Below are positions 6,819 to 16,016 of a stretch of 43,023 bases of DNA, in pieces. The stretch is from Gammaproteobacteria bacterium. GTDB lineage: Bacteria > Gemmatimonadota > Gemmatimonadetes > Longimicrobiales > Gaopeijiaceae. Numbering within the stretch: position 1 is the stretch's first letter; the number at the start of each line of letters is the position of its first letter. Location of the stretch: the NCBI GenBank assembly GCA_009840525.1, contig VXNP01000038.1, positions 1-43,023 on the forward strand, read 5' to 3'. Made by a program: the position numbers and the translations under genes. The notes below the pieces were generated by a model, which was not told the DNA's origin, made no database searches, and saw nothing but the letters and a program-made list of their open reading frames with translations.

Positions 6819-9065
6819 TCAGAAGCGGGAGGTCACGGTGACCCGGAAGCTCCGGGTCGCTCCCGGATTGCGCTCCTGGACGTCTACGTACTCCGCCTGC
6901 AGAAGGTTCTCCACCTTCGCCCGCACATCCATGTCCATGACTTCGAGGGCGAGCCGCAGGTCCAGCAGCGTGATGGGGCCGCGTTCATCCAGAGGATAAG
7001 CGAGAACGGTTTCCGCCTCGCTCCGATGACGCACGTCCAGCGCCAGCACATCGGCCCAGCCGGACAAAGTGGTCGTAATGTTGTGACGCGAGCGGTACGC
7101 GAGCGGCCGGCCGGTGTCGAGATCCTGCGAGTCGATGAAGAGGTAGTTCGCGTGCAGGTTCAGCTTCTGCGGCACGACCCCGAAGCGCATGCCGGCGTCG
7201 AGTCCGCGTACCCGGGCCTCGGCCACGTTGCGGAACTGGAAGGTGAGGGGCTGGTTCGGGGCGCCGGTGACCTCTATGAGGCCGGAGTACTCGCTCCAGA
7301 AGAGTCCCGCATCGAGCCAGAGCCGTTCGTTGGGGACGATGGTGGTGCCCACCTCGCCGGCCCAGGCCGATTCGCCGCGCAACTCGAGATTGGGCACGAC
7401 GCGAAAGCCGAAGGTGGTGGTCCTGGTGAACTGCTCCACGACGCTGGGCGACCGGTATCCCCGGCTCAGGGATGTCCTCAGGCTCATGTCCGGCGTGGCA
7501 TCGAAGACAAGCCCGATCTTGGGATTGAGCGTCAGATCGCCTGCCACTACCGAGGCCTTGTGCGAATCCAGCCGGATGCCCGCCGAACCGCGCAGCCGCT
7601 CCGAAAAACCGATTTCGTCCTGAACGAACAGCGCCAGATCGGTGACGTCCGGCGTCGGGCTGAGGAAGTTGGAGGTCACACCGGTGCGAGACGCTTCTCC
7701 TCCCAATGTGACCGCATGACGTCCGCCGGAAAAGAACGACAGCTGCAGATCGGTGCCGAAGCGCGTGGAACGGTGGGAATCCTCGTTGTCGTGGAAGTAG
7801 TTCTGGTTGCGGACATGCTGCACCTGCGGCCGCAACTGCAGCTTGAGCGTCGAGGTCACCACCGGGGTGGCCGTCAGCCCGAAGATGAGATCGGAATGGC
7901 GCTTCCAGTCGCCCAGATCGGCGGGATCCACTTCGAGACGGCGCTCGGGGGAGAGCCAGGTGAAGAACTCCTCCACGTCCTCGCGCTTTCCGCTGGCGAA
8001 CACCTCCAGCGGCTTTGACGACTCGGCTCCGAAGACGGCCTTGGCGCGCCAATGCCAGCGCTCCTGGCCTCCGTTCTGGCGAAAGCCGTCGGACCCCTCG
8101 CGTCCCGCGAACACCGTGACGCCCGCGCCCCCGACCTGCCGCGAGTGCTGGATCTGGAGGCCCCGCATGCTCAGGCGCTCGTCGGTGAAGTCGAGGTTGC
8201 CCGGAGTGTCGAACACGCCGTAGTAGCCGCGCACGGCGGTGCGCGGGGGCCCGAGGGGCGGGCGCGTGATCACGTTGACCACGCCGGCCATGGCGTTGGT
8301 GCCCCACAGCGTGGAGTTGGGGCCCTTCACGATCTCGACACGGTCGACGTCCAGGAGCGGCAGGATGTTGTAGTCGATCCTCGATTCCGCGCCGGTGAGC
8401 GCCCGGTGGCCGTCCAGCAGCATCAGGACCCGGCTGCCGACACCCCGGGCGAAGCCGCTGGAGCCGCGAATGTCCAGGTGGCCCGCGTTGAAGGTCACGC
8501 CCTGGGCGAACGGGAGCGCTTCCTTGAGGTTGGTGACATCGCGGCGCTGGATCTCCTCCCCGCTCAGGATTGCGACGCTTACGGGCGCGTCGCCCGGGCG
8601 GACCGTGGTCCGGCTTGCGGTGACGGTTACGCCGGGGACGTCGAAGAGCTGCGGCTCGAGCGAAATCCGGAGCGGTTCGGATGCGGTGGCGGCGGGGTCG
8701 GCCGTGACCTCCGCGTTGCCGAAGCCGTCCGCGATGACGAATAGCGTGTAGGTGCCCTCGTCCGGCACGGGAATCTCGAAGCTGCCGTCGTCGCCGGTGA
8801 GCGCGCGCAGCGGGGTCGACTGCACCAGCACCTCCGCGCCCATGACCGGGGTGCCTTGATCGTCGCCCACCACGACGCCCCGGATGGTGGGTCCGGCCTG
8901 GGCGGTCAGCGGCGCACCGGCGAGCAGAAGGAAGAGTGCGAAGAGCGTGGTCCGGGCCAGGCGCCGTGGTGGGCGGATGCGCGTCGTGCGGCGGCCGACC
9001 GGACCGGATCGTTCGCTCTGCCTTTCCAGCCTCTCGGTTCCCGCCGAACGGGCTGCCACCGCCAC
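6819..9065 (-). CDS. TonB-dependent outer-membrane receptor with N-terminal carboxypeptidase-regulatory-like domain
   Basis: Seen: 748 residues from GTG at 9065. After an Arg-rich leader and a hydrophobic export signal (FALFLLLAGAPLTAQA) comes a beta-sandwich domain (GPTIRGVVVGDDQGTPVMGAEV, about 58-140) of the CarboxypepD_reg type, then a TonB-box-like VPGVTVTASR, a plug domain with LDIRGSSGFARGVGSRVLMLLDG and VEIVKGPNSTLWGTNAMAGVVNVITR, and a beta-barrel ending in Phe (VTVTSRF). These receptors import siderophores, vitamin B12, sugars or peptides using TonB energy. The ligand is not readable; the layout is closer to the vitamin/siderophore type than to SusC. The start abuts the stop of the upstream lipoprotein gene, with GGAAG about nine bases before, so the two are probably translationally coupled. 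Confidence 0.92.
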   Translation of the reverse strand: MAVAARSAGTERLERQSERSGPVGRRTTRIRPPRRLARTTLFALFLLLAGAPLTAQAGPTIRGVVVGDDQGTPVMGAEVLVQSTPLRALTGDDGSFEIPVPDEGTYTLFVIADGFGNAEVTADPAATASEPLRISLEPQLFDVPGVTVTASRTTVRPGDAPVSVAILSGEEIQRRDVTNLKEALPFAQGVTFNAGHLDIRGSSGFARGVGSRVLMLLDGHRALTGAESRIDYNILPLLDVDRVEIVKGPNSTLWGTNAMAGVVNVITRPPLGPPRTAVRGYYGVFDTPGNLDFTDERLSMRGLQIQHSRQVGGAGVTVFAGREGSDGFRQNGGQERWHWRAKAVFGAESSKPLEVFASGKREDVEEFFTWLSPERRLEVDPADLGDWKRHSDLIFGLTATPVVTSTLKLQLRPQVQHVRNQNYFHDNEDSHRSTRFGTDLQLSFFSGGRHAVTLGGEASRTGVTSNFLSPTPDVTDLALFVQDEIGFSERLRGSAGIRLDSHKASVVAGDLTLNPKIGLVFDATPDMSLRTSLSRGYRSPSVVEQFTRTTTFGFRVVPNLELRGESAWAGEVGTTIVPNERLWLDAGLFWSEYSGLIEVTGAPNQPLTFQFRNVAEARVRGLDAGMRFGVVPQKLNLHANYLFIDSQDLDTGRPLAYRSRHNITTTLSGWADVLALDVRHRSEAETVLAYPLDERGPITLLDLRLALEVMDMDVRAKVENLLQAEYVDVQERNPGATRSFRVTVTSRF

Positions 9066-9067
9066 CG

Positions 9068-9526
9068 TCAGTTCTTCCGCCAGACCGTGGTCGAGACGTT
9101 GAGCGCGGGCTCGGTCACGTCAACGGTCAGGATGGCGCCCTGGACCGTGTAGGTTCCGAGGCCCTGCAGCAGAACGCCGGCCTGCTCCCAGGTTCCGTCG
9201 AGGCGATTAACGTAGGTGCCCTGGTCCTCAAGCGTGGTCATCCCGCCCAGACCGTCCGGAAGCGTGACGGTGATCATGGTCGTGCCCGAGGCTTCGGGCC
9301 CCGTGACCGATGTCTGCTGCACCGAAAAGGACCCCGAAACATCCGGCGGCGTCAGCGTCAGGCCGCCGGTAACGATGGCGGAAAGCGACTCCAGCGTGTA
9401 GGAGCCCGAGAGATCGGGCGGTCGTTCCGGCTCGGGTTCCACCGGATCCTCACCCCCGCCGCAGGCCGCGAGTGCCAGAATGGCGACGAGGAGGGGAAAG
9501 AGTCGGGGTAACCTGGGACGGAGCAT
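9068..9526 (-). CDS. Hypothetical lipoprotein upstream of TonB receptor
   Basis: Seen: 152 residues. The N-terminus (MLRPRLPRLFPLLVAILALAACGGG) is a lipoprotein signal with lipobox LAAC, Cys22 being the lipidated residue. A Pro/Glu linker (DPVEPEPERPPDLSG) follows, then about 110 residues of alternating hydrophobic/polar strands rich in Thr, Ser and Gly, suggesting a small beta-sandwich or lipocalin-like fold (SGSYTLESLSAIV, TTVWRKN at the end). I do not recognise the family. Because it directly precedes and is apparently coupled to the TonB receptor gene, it may be a surface or periplasmic partner for the receptor. Divergent from the ABC importer operon starting at 9779. Confidence 0.75.
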   Translation of the reverse strand: MLRPRLPRLFPLLVAILALAACGGGEDPVEPEPERPPDLSGSYTLESLSAIVTGGLTLTPPDVSGSFSVQQTSVTGPEASGTTMITVTLPDGLGGMTTLEDQGTYVNRLDGTWEQAGVLLQGLGTYTVQGAILTVDVTEPALNVSTTVWRKN

Positions 9527-9778
9527 TGCTTTCTCGCTGTTGACGGGACCGACACCAACGATCCGACGAGCCGTGGCGGCACGTGTTCACCGCGCCCCGG
9601 ACGCGCCCGGAACCAACGCAACACCCTTGATAACCTATTGGCGGCCGGGGGTTCTCACCAGAATGGGGCTCGGATGGCCCGGCGGACGATTTGCCGTTTT
9701 GCCGCCAACGGTTTTGACTCTACATTGCGCGCGCCGTCCGGCGTGCCGCCCTTCGTCTACACGGAACAGGACCAGCGC

Positions 9779-10888
9779 GTGACGACTCAAGCAGACCCCC
9801 ACGTCGAGTTCGAGGACATCGCCAAGAGCTACGATGGCCGGGTGATGGCCGTCCAGGGACTGAACCTCAGTGTGCGCCGAGGCGAGTTTCTGAGCCTGCT
9901 CGGGCCGTCCGGCTCGGGGAAGACGACGTGCCTGATGATGCTCGCGGGGTTCGAGACCCCGACCGCGGGAGCCATCCGCATCGCCGGCCGCTCGGTGCAC
10001 GCCCTGCCGCCGCGCAAGCGGGGCATCGGCATGGTGTTTCAGGACTACGCGCTCTTTCCCCACATGACCGTCGAGGACAACCTGGCCTTTCCGCTGGACG
10101 TGCGCGGCATCGGGCGCGACCGGCGGGGAGAGCTTGTCGACCGGGCGCTCAAGCTGGTTCGGCTGGAGGGCTTCGAGAAGCGTCGGCCCGGGCAACTCTC
10201 GGGCGGGCAGCAACAGCGGGTGGCGATTGCGCGCGCGCTGGTCTTCGAGCCCGAACTCGTGCTGATGGACGAGCCCCTGGGCGCCCTCGACCGCCACCTG
10301 CGCGAAGAGTTGCAGTACGAGATCCGGCGCATCCACCGGACGCTCGGCGTGACCATCGTCTACGTGACCCACGATCAGCAGGAGGCCATGGTCATGTCGG
10401 ACCGCATCGCCGTGCTGCGCGACGGCATGGTGGAGCAGGTGGCCGCGCCCGAAGCCCTGTACGAGGAACCCGAACGCTCGTTCGTCGCGCGCTTCATCGG
10501 CGAGAACAACCGGCTGCACGGGCGGGTCGCAACGGTGGACGGCGACGTGTGCGACGTGAAGGTGGGCGCCCAGGTGGTGCGTGGATATCGGGTAGTGGAC
10601 TGCCGGCCGGGGGACCCGGTCACGCTCTCCATCAGGCCGGAGCGCATCACGCTGCATCCCGAGCCGGGGGTGTTCTCGAACCAGTTCGACGCGGTCATCG
10701 AGCACATCACCTTCGTGGGGGATCACCTGCGCATCCACATGGAGACCTGCGGGCGGGCCGACTTCGTGGCGAAGATCTCCAACGTGGTGGGACAGGGCGC
10801 GGTGCTGGAGGGCGACGAAATCCGCGTGGGATGGACGGCTGCCGACTGCCGGGTCCTGGACTACGGCGGCGCGGAGGGCGCGGTGTGA
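9779..10888 (+). CDS. potA: Polyamine-type ABC importer ATPase (PotA-like)
   Basis: Seen: 369 residues from GTG at 9779, with AGGA about nine bases upstream; the frame is open further upstream but the conserved start VEFEDIAKSYDG and the normal family length favour this site. Walker A GPSGSGKTT lies at about 42-50, Q-loop in FQDYALFPHMTVEDN near 86, signature LSGGQQQRVAIARA near 140, Walker B LVLMDEPLGALD near 160 and the H-loop histidine in VTHDQQEAM near 197. A C-terminal TOBE-type region (about 245-365) matches the PotA/CysA class. It energises the two permeases encoded downstream. Substrates of such systems are spermidine, putrescine or other cations; the assignment rests on family resemblance. 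Confidence 0.9.
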   Translation: MTTQADPHVEFEDIAKSYDGRVMAVQGLNLSVRRGEFLSLLGPSGSGKTTCLMMLAGFETPTAGAIRIAGRSVHALPPRKRGIGMVFQDYALFPHMTVEDNLAFPLDVRGIGRDRRGELVDRALKLVRLEGFEKRRPGQLSGGQQQRVAIARALVFEPELVLMDEPLGALDRHLREELQYEIRRIHRTLGVTIVYVTHDQQEAMVMSDRIAVLRDGMVEQVAAPEALYEEPERSFVARFIGENNRLHGRVATVDGDVCDVKVGAQVVRGYRVVDCRPGDPVTLSIRPERITLHPEPGVFSNQFDAVIEHITFVGDHLRIHMETCGRADFVAKISNVVGQGAVLEGDEIRVGWTAADCRVLDYGGAEGAV

Positions 10889-10934
10889 ACGAGCGTTGCA
10901 GCGCCCGCCCGGCGCGTCGGCGGGAGGCTCTCCC

Positions 10935-12014
10935 ATGATCCGCCGGATCGCGGTGTTGGGGCTCGCGGCGCTCGTTGCCGCCTGTGGCGAGGACGGCGGC
11001 GATTCGCTCACCGTGGGCGCGTGGGGCGGCGCCTACACGCGCGCCTGCAAGCTCGCCTACTACGAGCCGTTCATTGCCGAGACCGGCGTCGTCATCCGCG
11101 ACGCCCAGTACAACGGCGGCCTGGCCGAAGTCCGGGCGCAGGTCGACGTGGGGCGGATTCACTGGGACGTGGTGCCCATGGAGATCGCCGACGCGGTGCG
11201 CGGCTGCGACGAGGGGCTGCTCGAGCCGCTCGATCCGTCGATCTGGGCTCCCGGCGCGGATGGAGCGCCACCCGAAGAGGACTTCTTCCCAGGCACCCTG
11301 ACCGAGTGCGGCGTCGGCGCCGAGTTCTACGCAACCGTCATTGCCTACAACCGGGAGAACATCGCTGGGCCCGAGCCCCGGACCATGCAGGACTTCTTCG
11401 ATCTGGAGACCTTTCCAGGCCGCCGCGGCATGCGCCGCAAGCCGATGGGCAACATGGAGTTCGCGCTCATGGCCGACGGCGTGCCACCGGCGGAGGTGTA
11501 CCAGTTGCTGGACACCCCCGAGGGGATCGAGCGCGCGTTCCGCAAGCTGGACACCATCAAGGACCAGATCGTGTGGTGGGAGGCGGGCGCCCAGCCGCCC
11601 CAGCTCCTCGCCGACGGCGAGGTGACCATGACCACGGCGTACAACGGCCGCATCTTCAACGCCCAGGTGCTGGAAAACCAGCCCTTCGAGATCATCTGGG
11701 ACGGGCAACTGCTCGATTTCGGCCAGTTGGTGATCGTGGCCGGGACGCCGAACCTGGAGGCCGCGCTCGAGTTCCTGGCCTTCGCGACCACGCCGCAGTC
11801 CATGGCCCGGGTCAGCGCCAACATCTCCTACAGCCCCACGCGCTACTCCGGGCTACCGCTGGTGGGGTCGCACGCCGAGGCTGGGGTCGACATGCTGCCG
11901 CACATGCCCACCTCCCCGGAGAACCTGGAGCGGGCGCTGCGCAACGATTGGGAGTGGTGGGTGAACCACACCGACGAGATGAACGAGCGCTTCAGCTCGT
12001 GGCTGGCCCGATGA
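10935..12014 (+). CDS. Periplasmic polyamine-type solute-binding lipoprotein (PotD-like)
   Basis: Seen: 359 residues from ATG at 10935, with GGGAGG about seven bases upstream. The signal MIRRIAVLGLAALVAACGED has lipobox VAAC. The mature part begins SLTVGAWGGAYTRACKLAYYEPFIAETG, typical of the extracellular binding proteins of the spermidine/putrescine cluster (SBP_bac_8 type), and contains YNGGLAEVRAQVD, VIAYNREN, a TMQDFFDLETFPGRRGM segment and EWWVNHTDEMNERF at the end. It should capture the ligand in the periplasm and deliver it to the two permeases. Aromatic and acidic residues suit a cationic ligand, but a small carboxylate or opine cannot be excluded. It lies 46 bases after the ATPase gene. 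Confidence 0.88.
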   Translation: MIRRIAVLGLAALVAACGEDGGDSLTVGAWGGAYTRACKLAYYEPFIAETGVVIRDAQYNGGLAEVRAQVDVGRIHWDVVPMEIADAVRGCDEGLLEPLDPSIWAPGADGAPPEEDFFPGTLTECGVGAEFYATVIAYNRENIAGPEPRTMQDFFDLETFPGRRGMRRKPMGNMEFALMADGVPPAEVYQLLDTPEGIERAFRKLDTIKDQIVWWEAGAQPPQLLADGEVTMTTAYNGRIFNAQVLENQPFEIIWDGQLLDFGQLVIVAGTPNLEAALEFLAFATTPQSMARVSANISYSPTRYSGLPLVGSHAEAGVDMLPHMPTSPENLERALRNDWEWWVNHTDEMNERFSSWLAR

Positions 12015-12045
12015 GGGGAGGCTCGATGGCGGGCGGCTCGCGACG

Positions 12046-13260
12046 GTGAGCTCTGAGGCGATGCGGCGGGGGCGCGACTGGCGGCCGCAACTGCGGGCGG
12101 CGGGGCTTGCGTTGCCGCTCGTGGCCTTCGTCGGCGTGACCTTCGTGGCGCCTCTCGCCACGATGTTCAGCCGGAGCGTCTACGACGCGGTGGTGGCGGA
12201 CGCGCTGCCCGAGACGCTCGCCCTGCTGGAGGGATGGGACGGGGAGAGTGTGCCCGGCGAGGAAGTCTTCGCGGCAGCCGCGCGCGAGCTGATGCGGGCG
12301 CAGGAGGAGCGGGTGATCGGGCAGGTGGCCGGCCGGGTCAACCGGGTGCAGGGCGGGATGCGGAGCATCGTCGCGGTGACGGGTCGGCGGCTTGCCGCCG
12401 CGCCCGACGGGTCCTGGCGCGAGACCTTCGTCGGGATCGATCCGGCCTGGGGCGAGGCGGGCACCTGGCACGCGCTGCGCACCGCCGGCGAGCGCTACAC
12501 CAGCCGCCACTACCTGGCCGCGGTCGATCTGCGGCGACTTCCGGACGGATCCATCGCGCGCCAGGAGGAGGACCGCCGCATCTACCTGCGTCTGTTCGCG
12601 CGCACCTTCCTGGTCAGCCTGTCCATCACCGGGCTGTGCCTCCTGTTCGGCTATCCGCTCGCGCACTTCATCGCGCATGCGCCGCCACGCCGCGCCGGCC
12701 TGCTCCTGGCGCTGGTGCTGGTTCCCTTCTGGACCTCGCTGCTGGTGCGCACGACGTCCTGGATCGTCCTGCTCCAGGGCCAGGGCGTGATCAACGACAT
12801 TCTGGTCGCGCTGAGGCTCGTTTCCGACGATGGACGACTCGCGCTCATCTACAACATGACCGGCACGTTCGTCGCGATGACGCACGTTCTGCTGCCGTTC
12901 ATGGTGCTGCCGCTCTACTCGGTCATGCGCGGGATTCCCCGCTCGCACATGGACGCGGCCGCGTCGCTCGGGGCCGGCCCGGCGCAGGGGTTCCTGCGGG
13001 TCTACTGGCCCCAGACGCTCCCCGGGGTGGGGGCGGGGAGCCTGCTCGTGTTCATCCTGGCCATCGGCTACTACATCACCCCGGCGCTGGTGGGGGGAAG
13101 CACCGGCCAGCTCATCTCCAACATGGTCGCGTACCACATGCAGACCTCCCTCAACTGGGGGCTGGCGTCCGCGTTGGGCGCGATCATCCTGGCGTGCGTG
13201 ATCGGCCTCTACCTGCTGTACGAACGGCTGGCCGGGACCGAAGGCGTGAGGGTGGCCTGA
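12046..13260 (+). CDS. Polyamine-type ABC permease (PotB-like) with a large periplasmic insertion
   Basis: Seen: 404 residues from GTG at 12046 (ATG at 12061, with GAGG three bases upstream, is the alternative). TM1 is AAGLALPLVAFVGVTFVAPLATMF; about 145 mostly hydrophilic residues follow (VYDAVVADALPE to EDRRIYLRLFAR) before TM2, FLVSLSITGLCLLFGYPLAHF. The remaining helices carry the EAA-like loop MDAAASLGAGPAQGFLRVYWPQTLPGV that docks on the ATPase. Ordinary PotB is about 285 residues, so roughly 115-120 residues are extra, in the TM1-TM2 periplasmic loop. A seven-codon reading frame with a good ribosome site (ATG at 12025) ends in TGA overlapping the GTG start, which could couple translation to the preceding gene. 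Confidence 0.9.
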   Translation: MSSEAMRRGRDWRPQLRAAGLALPLVAFVGVTFVAPLATMFSRSVYDAVVADALPETLALLEGWDGESVPGEEVFAAAARELMRAQEERVIGQVAGRVNRVQGGMRSIVAVTGRRLAAAPDGSWRETFVGIDPAWGEAGTWHALRTAGERYTSRHYLAAVDLRRLPDGSIARQEEDRRIYLRLFARTFLVSLSITGLCLLFGYPLAHFIAHAPPRRAGLLLALVLVPFWTSLLVRTTSWIVLLQGQGVINDILVALRLVSDDGRLALIYNMTGTFVAMTHVLLPFMVLPLYSVMRGIPRSHMDAAASLGAGPAQGFLRVYWPQTLPGVGAGSLLVFILAIGYYITPALVGGSTGQLISNMVAYHMQTSLNWGLASALGAIILACVIGLYLLYERLAGTEGVRVA

Positions 13261-13261
13261 C

Positions 13262-14089
13262 GTGCGCGCGCTGAGTCGGGCGGAGAGGGCAGGAAGGAGG
13301 ATGCACGTCGCGTTCTGCGCGGCGGTGCTGTTCTTCCTGATGGCTCCCATCCTCGTGATCGTGCCGCTCAGCTTCAACGCGGAGCCCTACTTCACCTTCA
13401 CGGAGGGCATGCTGCGGCTGGACCCGGAAGCGTGGTCGCTGCGCTGGTACCAGGAGATCGCGACCAGCGACGTGTGGCGGAGCGCGCTGGTCAACAGTCT
13501 GGTGATCGGCGCCGCCGCCACGGCGCTGGCCACCTTCCTGGGCACGCTGGCCGCGCTCGGCCTCTCGAGTCCGGACATGCCCGCGCGCCGCTTCCTGATG
13601 GGCTTCCTGGTCTCGCCGCTGGTGACCCCGGTGATCATCTCGGCCGCGGGGATGTTCTTCTTCTATTCCCGCATGGGGCTGGGCCAGACCCACCTCGGGC
13701 TGATCCTGGCGCACGCTGCACTGGGGACGCCGTTCGTGGTGATCACGGTGACCGCCACCCTGACCGCCTACAACACCACGCTGAACCGGGCCGCCGCCTC
13801 GCTGGGGGCGGGCCCGCTCCGGACCTTCACCCGCGTGCAATTGCCGCTGATCGCTCCGGGGGTGCTCTCGGGGGCGCTCTTCGCTTTCGCGACCTCGTTC
13901 GACGAGGTGGTGGTCGTGCTCTTCCTCGGCGGAGTGGAGCAGAACACCATCCCGCGCCAGATGTGGGCGGGCATCCGCGAGGAGATCAGCCCGGCCATCC
14001 TTGCCGTCGCGACCTTCCTGATCGTGTTCGCGGCGGCGCTGCTGCTTACGGTGGGGTGGTTGAGGAGGAGGGCGGCGGGGACGGGCTGA
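13262..14089 (+). CDS. Polyamine-type ABC permease (PotC-like)
   Basis: Seen: 275 residues from GTG at 13262, one base after the stop of the preceding permease; an in-frame ATG at 13301 is possible. About six membrane helices begin at MHVAFCAAVLFFLMAPILVIV. The permease EAA loop reads RAAASLGAGPLRTFTRVQLPLIAPGV near residues 178-203, the docking site for the ATPase. SFDEVVVVLFLGG near the C-terminal part is characteristic of PotC-type subunits. It completes the four-gene importer, the two permeases forming a heterodimeric channel in the inner membrane. Gene order ATPase, binding protein, permease, permease with almost no gaps indicates one operon. Confidence 0.9.
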   Translation: MRALSRAERAGRRMHVAFCAAVLFFLMAPILVIVPLSFNAEPYFTFTEGMLRLDPEAWSLRWYQEIATSDVWRSALVNSLVIGAAATALATFLGTLAALGLSSPDMPARRFLMGFLVSPLVTPVIISAAGMFFFYSRMGLGQTHLGLILAHAALGTPFVVITVTATLTAYNTTLNRAAASLGAGPLRTFTRVQLPLIAPGVLSGALFAFATSFDEVVVVLFLGGVEQNTIPRQMWAGIREEISPAILAVATFLIVFAAALLLTVGWLRRRAAGTG

Positions 14090-14251
14090 CCGGCGGTCGA
14101 ACCGGCGTGCCTTGCGCGGGATGCTGGCGATTCCTGGCAACTCAGCCGACGGCGCTGCATCTTGGGATCAAGACTCACGCAAGCCACCGTGCTCTACGTC
14201 CGTCGTGAGGGACGCGGGGGCGGACCCGGAGCCTTTGACCAATGCACATGT

Positions 14252-16015
14252 ATGAGACCTGACCAAAGCCTTCGCTACCAGGCCACCGACTCGCTGCAAC
14301 CGCTCGTCGGTATTGGGCTCGGATCGCAGCTGGCCCTGCTTTCGGTGCATTCCGCGGTGCTACTCCCCACGATCGTCTTTGGGGCCGCCAATGCGGGGGA
14401 TTTCCTCTTGTGGGCGATCTTCGGCGGCATGCTGGCGTGCGGCATCATCACCGCAGTGCAGGCAGTCCGGCCGGGACAGCTCGGCGCCGGATACCAAATG
14501 CTCCACGGGTGCTCCGCGCCGTTCATCGCGGTATGTGTTGCGGCCCTGGTTCAAGGGGGGCCGCCGCTACTGGCGACTCTGGTCTTCGTGTCGGGGATGG
14601 TGCATGTGGCATTGTCCCGGCAGCTCGCCCTGTTGCACCGCGTCTTCACCCCAGTGGTGACGGGCACGGTCATCATGCTTCTGCCGGTCACCATCATGCC
14701 CATCGTGTTGCGCATGCTGAACGAGGTGCCGGTCGGCGCCCCGGCCGCAGCCGTCCCCCTGAGCGCGTGCGTGACGATTGCCGCGGCCACCGGGATTCAC
14801 CTGAAGGGATCACCCGGACTTCGCCTGTGGGCCCCGGTGGTCGGGCTCGCAGCCGGGTCCGCCGTGGCCACGTTGATGGGGATCTCCGAGTTCGGAGGCG
14901 TGGCCGAGGCGGCGTGGATCGGGTTGCCCGAAGGCCGTCCCCCGGGGCTGGACCTTGGTTTCGGCCCAGCCTTCTGGGCGCTGCTGCCGAGCTTCGTTTT
15001 CATTGCGCTTGTCGGGACCACCAAGGCGGTAGGGGTGGCCGTCGCAACCCAGCGTGTATCCTGGCGGAAGCCTCGCGCAGTGGATTTTCGCTCCGTACAG
15101 CGTGCCGTGGCGGCCGAGGGCGGCGGCAACATCCTTGCAAGCCTGGCAGGTGGGCTTCCCAACACGCTCCACCCCACGCCGATCGCCACGATCGAGACGA
15201 CTGGAGTGGCGTCTCGCAGCGTGGGCCTTTTCGCCGGGCTTGCCCTGATCGCCCTGGCCTGCTTCCCCAAGCTGGTGGCCGTGATCGTCGGGATTCCGGA
15301 CGCTGTCGTGGCTGCCGTGATCATCGTCACCCTGTGTACGCTCTTCGTGGTCGGCATGCGCGAGGTGGTTACCGGAAGTCGGAACAATCCGCGGTCCGGA
15401 CTCATCGCGGGGCTCGCGGTCTGGGCAGGCATCACCATTGAGTTCGACCTGGTCTTCCCGGGCTTCTTCAACGACTTCGCGGGTGGGCTCCTGAACAACG
15501 GGATGACCGCGGGCGGCATGCTCGCCATCCTGCTAGTGGGCCTGACGATGCCACGCGCAGCGCGGTTCAGGGGAAGAGTCGACGTACGCGAACTGCCCCG
15601 GATCAATGAGTTCATTCGCAGGTTCGCACGCGGTGCTGGTCTGGAGGCGTTGATCGGCCGGATGGAAGCCGCCGCCGAGGAGACCCTGCTGATGCTGGTG
15701 GAGCCTCCGGGTACGGAGGATGAGAAAGAGGACGACGCTGCGCGGAGCCGGCGCGCACTCCTGCTCACGGCTTCAAGGGAAAAAGGGCACGCCGTCCTGC
15801 AATTCAAGGCAACTGCGGCGGGACAGGAGGAGCTCAACCTTCAGGATCGGCTGGCCTGGCTCGGAGATGAGACCGGGAGCGAACTGGAGGAGCAGGCAAT
15901 CTCGCTGCGGCTGCTCCGGCATCTGGCTTCGTCCGTCCGGCACCAGCAATACCACAATGTGGACATTGTCACCCTGAAGGTTGCCGCGGGTCGGCCGGAA
16001 AGTTCGAGGCGTTGA
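14252..16015 (+). CDS. NCS2-family xanthine/uracil permease with C-terminal degenerate HATPase-like domain
   Basis: Seen: 587 residues from ATG at 14252 (the frame is open to 14162, but that lead lacks a ribosome site). Residues about 1-435 form the NCS2 nucleobase:cation symporter core with 12-14 helices, including GAGYQMLHGCSAPFIAV, the strand-like segments around GGNILASLAGGLPNT and STIETTG-like ATIETTGVASRSVG, where family members bind nucleobase. About 150 hydrophilic residues follow. INEFIRRFARGAGLEALIGRMEAAAEETLLML and the final SLRLLRHLASSVRHQQYHNVDIVTLKV resemble the first helix and the G-box/last strand of RsbW-type anti-sigma ATPases, but the Asn of the N-box is absent. That resemblance is my inference. 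The stop (TGAAATG) is one base from the TRAP binding protein gene. Confidence 0.85.
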   Translation: MRPDQSLRYQATDSLQPLVGIGLGSQLALLSVHSAVLLPTIVFGAANAGDFLLWAIFGGMLACGIITAVQAVRPGQLGAGYQMLHGCSAPFIAVCVAALVQGGPPLLATLVFVSGMVHVALSRQLALLHRVFTPVVTGTVIMLLPVTIMPIVLRMLNEVPVGAPAAAVPLSACVTIAAATGIHLKGSPGLRLWAPVVGLAAGSAVATLMGISEFGGVAEAAWIGLPEGRPPGLDLGFGPAFWALLPSFVFIALVGTTKAVGVAVATQRVSWRKPRAVDFRSVQRAVAAEGGGNILASLAGGLPNTLHPTPIATIETTGVASRSVGLFAGLALIALACFPKLVAVIVGIPDAVVAAVIIVTLCTLFVVGMREVVTGSRNNPRSGLIAGLAVWAGITIEFDLVFPGFFNDFAGGLLNNGMTAGGMLAILLVGLTMPRAARFRGRVDVRELPRINEFIRRFARGAGLEALIGRMEAAAEETLLMLVEPPGTEDEKEDDAARSRRALLLTASREKGHAVLQFKATAAGQEELNLQDRLAWLGDETGSELEEQAISLRLLRHLASSVRHQQYHNVDIVTLKVAAGRPESSRR

Positions 16016-16016
16016 A

